A stretch of 64,000 bases of DNA from Pseudomonadota bacterium (GTDB lineage Bacteria; Pseudomonadota; Gammaproteobacteria; Burkholderiales; Casimicrobiaceae): contig JAFEDD010000011.1 of the NCBI GenBank assembly GCA_018241765.1, positions 27,941-91,940 on the forward strand, written 5' to 3'. Position numbers and translations under genes: made by a program. Within the stretch, counting starts at the first letter, position 1; each line of letters opens with the position of its first letter. Below, in pieces: positions 57,900-64,000 of this stretch. Below the pieces are notes generated by a model. It ran no database searches. It was not told the origin of the DNA and was given only the letters and a program-made list of their open reading frames with translations.

Positions 57900-59762
57900 C
57901 TACGTCATGAAGCCGACGTTCCAGCCGCCCGGATGCGCGGCGCGCAGCGTCGGGAACATGGCGTCGACCTGCGTCGGCGTGCCGAGCGGCACGCCGAACC
58001 AGTTGGCGATGGTCGCAAGCACGGCGTCGCCCGAGGTCGTGGCCAGCAGTTCGCCGCGATCGAGCGCGTGGTTCAGTCCGTTGCAGCGGGCGCCGGGCGC
58101 CGTCAGCGAGCCGTTGTAGCGGTCGGGTGGCATGCCGACACGCGGCACGGCGCCGCAGTTCAGGTCGGGCGACATCCAGACGGAACTTCCGGCCGTGGCC
58201 GCCGAGACGTTGTGGTTCATGCCGTAGATCTTGCCGCCCTGGACGGCGCCGCCGAGGACGAGCGAGTAGCTGCCCCAGCCGTGATCGGAGCCGTTGCCGT
58301 TGGAGTTCAGTGTTCGCCCGAACTCGCTCATCGTGACCAGCGTCACGCGATCCTGGGCGCTTCCGGGCAGATAGCCGGTGCCGGCGGCGTCGCGGATGCG
58401 GACGTTGCCCAGCGCGCTCCAGAAGGCGTTGACGGCGAGGCTGATCTGGCGGTTGTTTTGCGGGTTGTTGTTCCAGAACTCGCTGCCGTGGGTGTCGAAG
58501 CCGCCGATGCCGACAAAGAAGATCTGCCGCTTCACCGGCGATGCCGCGCTGGCACCGAGTTGATTGCTCGCGCGGATGATGGCCGCCACCATGCGCAGCT
58601 GCGCGCCGAGCGAACCTCCGCTGAGGCTGAGCCCGGAGGCCACGGCGTTCTGGAACGGGGCGACGATGTCCTCGCTCGGCGGGCTGTTGAGGAAGGCGGC
58701 GCTGATGTCGATCTCGGTCTGGATCGATTGGTTCATCGTCTGTCGCCACTGATCGTGATAGATCGACACGCCCTCGGCCACGCCGTTGATGCGGCTGCGG
58801 AACGCACCGTTCAGCGCCGTGTTCCAACTGAAGCCGCTGTTGACCCGGACCGGCCCGCCCGCGATGCAGTACGGCGAACCGGGGTTCGCGTTCATGAAGC
58901 TGGTGCCGGTGTTGCAGACGGTGGGGGTGGCCGGCGGCGTGGTGCTTGCCGTTTGCAGCCGACCGATGTTGCCGCTGCCGACCTGATAGGCGACCGCCGT
59001 GCTCGCGGCGCTGGGGTCACTCAGCATGAAGGGGTTGATGCCATCGATCGAGATCTGAGTCGAAATCCTTGCCCCGGTGTTCATCGCTGCGATGCTCGGA
59101 TTGGCGGCGATGCGCCCGCCGATGCCCGTCGTCGGGTTGGCCACATCGGCGGTGCCGCTCATCCACGCCCGCTGCTGGTCGTCGTGTGAATAGAGATTGA
59201 CCGGCGTCGGCGGGCGGCTTGCCGACGGGCCATACCACTGCAGGCGGTTGACCGGCGCGATCAGCGGCCCGACGTTGGCGACGACGGCGAGCTTGCCGCC
59301 GTTGTAGAGCGCGCGCAGTTCGCTGTAGCTCGGGTGCAGCGCGAACTGGCGACCGTAGGTGTGGGTGGTGAACACGTTGCCCACGCCGGGGTCGCTGCCG
59401 GTCGAGAGGTTGAGCGCCGTGGCGGCAAGCTGCGCGTTGGTGTAGGAGAGATCGCCGCTCGACGTGCTCTGGTTCTGCGGGTCGCTGCCGTTGGCGCGGG
59501 CCTGGCGGTAGCGCGTGTATTCGGTGATGCCGCTGCCGTCGCCGTCGCGGTAGGGGATCAGCACGTTGGCGTTGTCTTGCCCACCGAAGAGGAACAAGCA
59601 GACGATGGCCTTGTAGTCGGCCCCGACCTCGGTCGGGCCAGGGTCGCCCGCCGCGTGGGCGACGCGGGTCAGCGCCTCGAGGGTCGGCAGGCCGCCGGCG
59701 AGCGCGAGCGCGGTGGCTTGCTTCAGGAATTGGCGGCGATCGTGCCGCGTCGGATACTTCAT
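57900..59762 (-). CDS. DUF1501 protein with Tat signal
   Basis: 620 residues with GGAG upstream of the start. A twin-arginine leader (HDRRQFLKQATALALAGGLP) points to folded export. DUF1501 core (sulfatase-like fold): VCLFLFGGQDNANVLIPY, HPSYSELRALYNGGKLAVVANVGPL, SHDDQQRAWMSG, VGIGGFDTHGSEF, VTLVTMSEFGRTLNSNGNGSDHGWGSYSLVLGGAVQGGKIYG. It is paired with the DUF1800 gene 13 bp upstream, a conserved couple of unknown function in many bacteria. Confidence 0.92.
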   Translation of the reverse strand: MKYPTRHDRRQFLKQATALALAGGLPTLEALTRVAHAAGDPGPTEVGADYKAIVCLFLFGGQDNANVLIPYRDGDGSGITEYTRYRQARANGSDPQNQSTSSGDLSYTNAQLAATALNLSTGSDPGVGNVFTTHTYGRQFALHPSYSELRALYNGGKLAVVANVGPLIAPVNRLQWYGPSASRPPTPVNLYSHDDQQRAWMSGTADVANPTTGIGGRIAANPSIAAMNTGARISTQISIDGINPFMLSDPSAASTAVAYQVGSGNIGRLQTASTTPPATPTVCNTGTSFMNANPGSPYCIAGGPVRVNSGFSWNTALNGAFRSRINGVAEGVSIYHDQWRQTMNQSIQTEIDISAAFLNSPPSEDIVAPFQNAVASGLSLSGGSLGAQLRMVAAIIRASNQLGASAASPVKRQIFFVGIGGFDTHGSEFWNNNPQNNRQISLAVNAFWSALGNVRIRDAAGTGYLPGSAQDRVTLVTMSEFGRTLNSNGNGSDHGWGSYSLVLGGAVQGGKIYGMNHNVSAATAGSSVWMSPDLNCGAVPRVGMPPDRYNGSLTAPGARCNGLNHALDRGELLATTSGDAVLATIANWFGVPLGTPTQVDAMFPTLRAAHPGGWNVGFMT

Positions 59763-59775
59763 GATGCGGCTCCGG

Positions 59776-62127
59776 CTAGCGTTGGATCTGGAATTCGGGC
59801 GTGTGGACGGCAAGCCACAGCGCCGCCTTGACGCGGTTGCGCTTGCGGGCTTGCCATGTCGTCAGGTCGTTCGCCGTGGGATTGGCCGGCAACGTGAAGA
59901 CCGGATAGGCCGCGGCGCTGTCGAGTGCGGCGGCGAGCGCGGCCTTGTTGGCCGGACTGAGCGTGCCACCGAGCAGCACGAGGTCGATGTAGTCGAACAT
60001 TGCGGCGGAGCTGGTCTGCAGGTTGTAGAGATCGGAGAGGTCCGAGAAGACGCAGTCGGTGAACACGGTTTCATTGCAGTCACCGGAAAAGTCGCCGATG
60101 CCGAACTGACGCGTGAGGTTGTTCGAACTGGTGTTGGCGACCAGCGAGCCGAAGAAGTTCTGCGTGCTCGCGATCGCGGTCGTCGTCGTGATCTCGAACT
60201 CGGGCGCCACCGCCCCCGCGGCGGACACCGGGCCCGGCGGTGTGAAGTCGGGGTGGTAGAAATTGAACACCGAGGGCGATTGCAGCGGACCCTGGCTGAT
60301 GCCGTACTCGACACCGTTGATCCAGTAGAGGCGGTAGCGTGCCGAGGGTGAGGTGCCGTTGAACGCACGCAGGATGGCCGACAGTCGAAGCATCGGCTCC
60401 CTGAGTTTGCCGAACTTCGCGTAGTCGGCAGGCGAGAGCGCGGTGGCGGGCGACACGGCTTCGGCATCGAGGAAGATCGCGCGCAGCACGGCTTTCATGT
60501 CACCACGGATGCCGCTGCCATTGTCATTGAAGATGCTGGCGACACGCTGCACGTAGCCCGGCGTCGGGTTCGACGTGACCAGGAACTTGATCAGGTGCCG
60601 GCCGATGAACGGCCCGACGTTCGGGTGACAGAACACGTTGTCGATGGCGCTCGCGAGATCGGCGTTGGCCTGCGCGACGCTGACCTTGGTGCCGCTCGTC
60701 ACGCCGGAGCCGGTGGTGTTGATCGCCGGCAGCAACCCGTCGAGTCCGCCCGCCGCGAGCGGCCTGGCGACCGCCAGCGCCGCCGTGCAGGCCGCCACCG
60801 GATTGGCGTAGTCGTACTTCAGAAGCTGTTTCGCCAACGCGCTGTGCTTGCCGGGGAAGGCTGCCATCGGCCGGTTCCATGCGGCGAGCACCGGCGGAAA
60901 CGCTTCACCGCCCGCGTTGGCGGAAGGGGCGGCTCCGGGATACCACCACCAGTACGGGTGCGTCGCGCCATTGCCGTCTCGGCAGTTGTTGCGCGTCACC
61001 GCGTAGCCGGGGTCACCCGCCTTGCAGTAAGGGTCGTCGTACGAGAACCCCGTGAAGGCGCGGGCGAAACCCTTGACGGTGTCTTCACCGTAAGTGGCCG
61101 CGCCGCCCGCCGTGCCATCGACGTTCAGCATGACGAGACCGACCGAAAACAATTGCAGCACTTCGCGCGCAAAGTTTTCGTTCGGCGTCGCGCTGTTGCC
61201 ATCGTTGCGCAGGTGATTCAGGTATTCCCCCATCGCCGGTGACAGGGCGACGCGTTGCAGCAGATCGCGGAAGTTGCCGAAACTTGCGTCGGCCAGCACG
61301 TCGAGATAGCCGGCGAGGCCCAACGGATCGCTGATGCCATTCTCGGACACCACCATGACCTCTGACAACGCGAAGGCGACGCGCTGGCGCAACTGGTCTT
61401 CGCTCTTCAGCGCCTGTCCCCAGAATGACTCGCGCGCCATCTCGGAGTAGAAGCTTTGGTTCAGCGCGTCGTACTCCGCCTTGCGCGCGAGCAGATACGA
61501 GAAGTGGCTTTGCGCGCGCGGCAGCGCAAACTGATCGCTCAACCAGCGCGAGCGGCGCTTGCGATGATCGCTGCCGCTCACGGCGCCATCGGGCGGCAAG
61601 GCGAGAAAGCCCTGGATCGTGGCAAGGCTTGGGCCGAACGTCGATTGCGTCAGGAAGCGGGACGCTTCGATCTGGTCGGCGCCTGGGGCGGCAAAGGTCA
61701 CCGTGCAGCCACCGCTGATGAACGCGCGCATCGCGCCGGCATCCGGTCGCGTGGCGAAATTGACGGCAGCGATGCCGTCGGCGAGTTTGGCCGACGAAAT
61801 GCCGAACGCAGCGCGCGTGATGAGTTGTGCGTCCTGGACATCGAACAGCCCGTCGCCATTGACGTCGAGTTGGTTGAGGTTGCCGCTGATGTTGTTGCCG
61901 ACGGTCACGGCATCGGCCCCTGTTCCTGCGACCAGGGCAGACCCGCGCAACCCTTGCGCGTAGCGCAGCAGCAGCAGACCGTCTCGAAGGAGATCGAAAT
62001 TGGCGGCATTGGTGACGGTGTCGCCGCCGACACCGGTGGCCGTCACGTTGAAGGGGCATGCCGCCTGCGCGAGCGACGGGGCGAGCAGTAGCGCGAAGCA
62101 GGTGCGGAGGGTACGCAGCGATGTCAT
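59776..62127 (-). CDS. DUF1800 protein with N-terminal dockerin-like module
   Basis: 783 residues, signal peptide ending SLAQAAC. N-terminal about 130 residues include NQLDVNGDGLFDVQDAQLITRAAFG, a calcium-loop dockerin-like repeat. The DUF1800 core is ASRFLTQSTFGPSLATIQ, REVLQLFSVGLVMLN, GFARAFTGFSYDDP, FIGRHLIKFLVTSNPTPGYVQRVASIFNDNG and SPSVFNFYHPDFTPPG. It ends 13 bp before the DUF1501 gene and probably forms an operon with it. Confidence 0.92.
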   Translation of the reverse strand: MTSLRTLRTCFALLLAPSLAQAACPFNVTATGVGGDTVTNAANFDLLRDGLLLLRYAQGLRGSALVAGTGADAVTVGNNISGNLNQLDVNGDGLFDVQDAQLITRAAFGISSAKLADGIAAVNFATRPDAGAMRAFISGGCTVTFAAPGADQIEASRFLTQSTFGPSLATIQGFLALPPDGAVSGSDHRKRRSRWLSDQFALPRAQSHFSYLLARKAEYDALNQSFYSEMARESFWGQALKSEDQLRQRVAFALSEVMVVSENGISDPLGLAGYLDVLADASFGNFRDLLQRVALSPAMGEYLNHLRNDGNSATPNENFAREVLQLFSVGLVMLNVDGTAGGAATYGEDTVKGFARAFTGFSYDDPYCKAGDPGYAVTRNNCRDGNGATHPYWWWYPGAAPSANAGGEAFPPVLAAWNRPMAAFPGKHSALAKQLLKYDYANPVAACTAALAVARPLAAGGLDGLLPAINTTGSGVTSGTKVSVAQANADLASAIDNVFCHPNVGPFIGRHLIKFLVTSNPTPGYVQRVASIFNDNGSGIRGDMKAVLRAIFLDAEAVSPATALSPADYAKFGKLREPMLRLSAILRAFNGTSPSARYRLYWINGVEYGISQGPLQSPSVFNFYHPDFTPPGPVSAAGAVAPEFEITTTTAIASTQNFFGSLVANTSSNNLTRQFGIGDFSGDCNETVFTDCVFSDLSDLYNLQTSSAAMFDYIDLVLLGGTLSPANKAALAAALDSAAAYPVFTLPANPTANDLTTWQARKRNRVKAALWLAVHTPEFQIQR

Positions 62128-62240
62128 GGTACGTCGGAAAACGATGGCGTCATGGCATCTTATGCCAAAAGCATCGTCACCACCCCGATGACAACATCAT
62201 TTCCGGAACTCGCGGCACCGTCCAACGCCGCGCTTGCGTG

Positions 62241-63635
62241 TCAATGTGGGTCGGCGTTCGGCTCGACGGGCGTGACGGCAGCGACGGTCGCGTCGATCCG
62301 CCGCCGACGGGTTCGGATGACGAGCGCGGCGCCGCTCGCCAGCGGCGTCTGATCGCCGAGGATCGCGCCGCGTTCGTCATAGACGAGTGCGTAGCCGCGT
62401 TCGAGCACCTGTTCGGGGTTCAGATGGGAGAGCGCGACGCCCGCCCGCGTGAGGCGATGCTCGGCTTCCCGAAGCCGGTCGCGCATGGCCGTCTGTTGCC
62501 GCTGCCCGAGCAGCAACGCCGTTTGCATCAGCGCGGGTGCGGGCAGGCGAATCGCACGCAGCGCGTGACCGAAGGCGGTCAGACGCTCGCGCCGTTGCGC
62601 ACGCACGGTGTCGAGCGCGCGCGCCCAGCGACCTTGCAGATGCACGACGGCCTCTCGCCAGGGGCGGAGCCCGCGCGCGCTGGCGCGCAGTTGCAACAGG
62701 TTGCGATCGAGCCGTTCGCTCAGTTGCTCCCAGCGCGTGGTCATGGCGCCGTGCAGGCGTCGTGCCTGGGCGTCGAGCCCCGCCAGCACGGTGCGCAAGT
62801 CCGGCGCCGCCAGTGCGGCAGCGGCCGTCGGTGTCGGCGCGCGGTGATCGGCGGCAAAATCGCACAGCATGAAGTCGGTCTCGTGCCCGACCGCGCTGAT
62901 GATCGGCAGCGTCGACGCGGCTACCGCCCGCACCAGCGCCTCGTCGTTGAACGCCCAGAGATCCTCCATGCTGCCGCCGCCACGCCCGATGATCAGCACG
63001 TCGCATTCGGCGCGCTCGTTGGCGCGTTCGAGCGCGGCCAGCAGTTCGCGCGGCGCGTTCACGCCCTGCACGCTGGCCGGGTAGAGCACGACGCGGGCGA
63101 CCGGCCAGCGTTCGCGCAGGATCCGCAGCATGTCGGCAAGCGCCGCTGCCTGCGGCGACGTGATGAGTCCGATCGACAAGGGATAGCGCGGCAGTTCGCG
63201 CTTGCGCTCGGGTGCGAACAGTCCTTCCGACTCGAGTTTTGCCTTCAGACGCAGGAAGGCTTCATAGAGGCGTCCCACGCCGGCCAGCCGCGCCTGCTCG
63301 ACGGTGAACTGAAGGCTTCCACGCGGCTCGTAGATCGCGGGACGCACGCGCAGCTCGACCTGCGCGCCGTCCTTCAGGTCGAAGCCGACCAGTGCGCTGC
63401 GCGTGCGATACAGCACACAGGCGATCTGGGCGTCGGCATCTTTCAGATCGAAATAGCAATGCCCCGAGGAGGCGCGCTTGAAACCCGAGATTTCACCGGC
63501 CACCCAGCACAGCGGCAGCGCGCGATCGAGTGCGTTGCGAGCGCGCTGCAGCAAGGTGCCAACGCTGATGGGGCGATTGGCGTCACTCGGTGGGGCGAAG
63601 GGATCGACGTTGGCGTCGTTGAAGGTAGGAATCAT
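62241..63635 (-). CDS. xseA: exodeoxyribonuclease VII large subunit
   Basis: 464 residues. The N-terminal OB domain ISVGTLLQRARNALDRALPLCWVAGEISGFKRASSGHCYFDLKD is followed by the catalytic core SIGLITSPQAAALADMLRILRERWP, DVLIIGRGGGSMEDLWAFNDEALVRAV and ISAVGHETDFMLCDFAADHRAPTPTAAAAL. A coiled-coil region and the C-terminal LSHLNPEQVLERGYALVYDERG close the protein. It works with XseB in single-strand DNA degradation and repair. Confidence 0.96.
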   Translation of the reverse strand: MIPTFNDANVDPFAPPSDANRPISVGTLLQRARNALDRALPLCWVAGEISGFKRASSGHCYFDLKDADAQIACVLYRTRSALVGFDLKDGAQVELRVRPAIYEPRGSLQFTVEQARLAGVGRLYEAFLRLKAKLESEGLFAPERKRELPRYPLSIGLITSPQAAALADMLRILRERWPVARVVLYPASVQGVNAPRELLAALERANERAECDVLIIGRGGGSMEDLWAFNDEALVRAVAASTLPIISAVGHETDFMLCDFAADHRAPTPTAAAALAAPDLRTVLAGLDAQARRLHGAMTTRWEQLSERLDRNLLQLRASARGLRPWREAVVHLQGRWARALDTVRAQRRERLTAFGHALRAIRLPAPALMQTALLLGQRQQTAMRDRLREAEHRLTRAGVALSHLNPEQVLERGYALVYDERGAILGDQTPLASGAALVIRTRRRRIDATVAAVTPVEPNADPH

Positions 63636-64000
63636 CTGTGGCCGGTCGTTCGTGCCTGCCCGCGCGAAGCCGCATGTTGTCGTGCAAGTGTTTGATTGAG
63701 TTTACTTTTTTTTGGTGCAGTCGGCGTGCAGTCAGGAAAACCGTTGCGCGACGCGGGGTTGCGCGGCATCGGCCGAGTTATGCGAAGACTTATCCACAAC
63801 CGATGTGGGTAACTCTCGCCGCCGCGCTCGCGCTCGCCACGCAGTCACCCCATTGCGCATTGCGCGACGTGTTCGAAGGACGCGCGGCCCAAGTCCTGAC
63901 GATGGCGGCGCCCTGCGGTCGGGCATGTCGCGCAAGGAACAAGGCGCCTCGGCCAGCGTCGTGCGCTTCGTAAAAACGGCTCGCTACAATGTTGCGCTGC
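63636..64000. other. 365-bp non-coding end of the window
   Basis: This is the upstream region of xseA (minus) and probably of a plus-strand gene beyond the window, since a TACAAT -10-like box lies at 63983-63988. It also holds a T-run (63704-63715) and the paired DnaA-box motif at 63790. No supported gene is seen. Confidence 0.5.
63790..63811. promoter_or_regulatory. pair of convergent DnaA-box-like sites
   Basis: TTATCCACA (63790-63798) is a perfect consensus DnaA box. TGTGGGTAA (63803-63811), four bases later, is an inverted box with one change. A single pair is too little for an origin; it could be a DnaA-titrating or regulatory site. Confidence 0.45.

Noticed and set aside
63636..64000. 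Chromosome origin
   Set aside because: Only two DnaA-box-like sites, no AT-rich unwinding region and no dnaA, dnaN or parAB nearby.

Overview
The window is about 64 kb of GC-rich bacterial chromosome. It reads as a betaproteobacterium of the Burkholderiales/Rhodocyclales kind. The evidence is a class I PHA synthase with PhaB, phasin, PhaM-like protein and PhaR, a Burkholderia-type 16-strand porin, the PP0621-PilS-PilR-AmpD and YciB-BolA-PpiC gene orders, a TctA/TctB transporter and the ScpA-ScpB-RluB cluster. No rRNA, tRNA or CRISPR array was found. Most of the window is ordinary housekeeping and metabolic chromosome, in short operons on both strands.

Layout. 0.1-4.1 kb: NlpD-like lipoprotein, a membrane protein, a LysR regulator and a glycine-rich membrane protein. 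4.2-7.0 kb: phaP and phaR transcribed divergently around a clear promoter/operator region, then rimO. 7.2-8.8 kb: an HExxH membrane protein and a DUF72 protein. 8.8-14.6 kb: an accessory island. It carries a peptidoglycan-binding-domain remnant, a BPSL0067/STY0301 effector-immunity-like pair with AT-rich DNA, an IS5-like transposase remnant, the C-terminal part of an N-acetylmuramidase, and five tandem copies of a secreted two-cysteine protein on an exact 679-bp period. The island is bordered by a 72-bp duplication of the 5' end of the following DUF47 gene. 14.7-20.5 kb: DUF47/Pit phosphate uptake, a LytS/LytTR two-component pair and an S9 peptidase. 20.6-31.3 kb: PQQ-type sugar dehydrogenase, delta-60-repeat protein, two orphan ParA-like ATPases, gdhA, PIN-PhoH, porin and an M50 protease. 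31.3-36.0 kb: trpS-scpA-scpB-rluB. 36.0-49.4 kb: DUF2249/hemerythrin, tctBA, yciB-bolA-ppiC, ampD-pilR-pilS-PP0621, PhaM-like, ZIP transporter and phaC-phaB. 49.6-64 kb: subtilisin-like protease, a poly-cysteine leader and attenuator-like terminator before cysS, XRE-cupin regulator, EamA exporter, PaiB, a TadA-GNAT fusion, a BamE-like lipoprotein, bcp, a DUF1501/DUF1800 pair and xseA.

How parts work together. PHA storage genes sit at two loci (phaP/phaR and phaM/phaC/phaB). TGCN3GCA motifs resembling PhaR operators flank the phaP promoter, and related motifs lie at the phaR, DUF47-Pit and M50 promoters. A family of about 120-bp inverted-repeat elements occurs five times between genes, three of them between convergent genes.

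The strongest candidates for something undescribed are (1) the muramidase remnant with its five-gene array of probable periplasmic inhibitor/immunity proteins, which shows recombination and diversification, (2) the apparently leaderless Cys-Cys-Cys leader peptide before cysS, and (3) the dispersed inverted-repeat family. All functions are read from sequence motifs and family knowledge; no database search was run.
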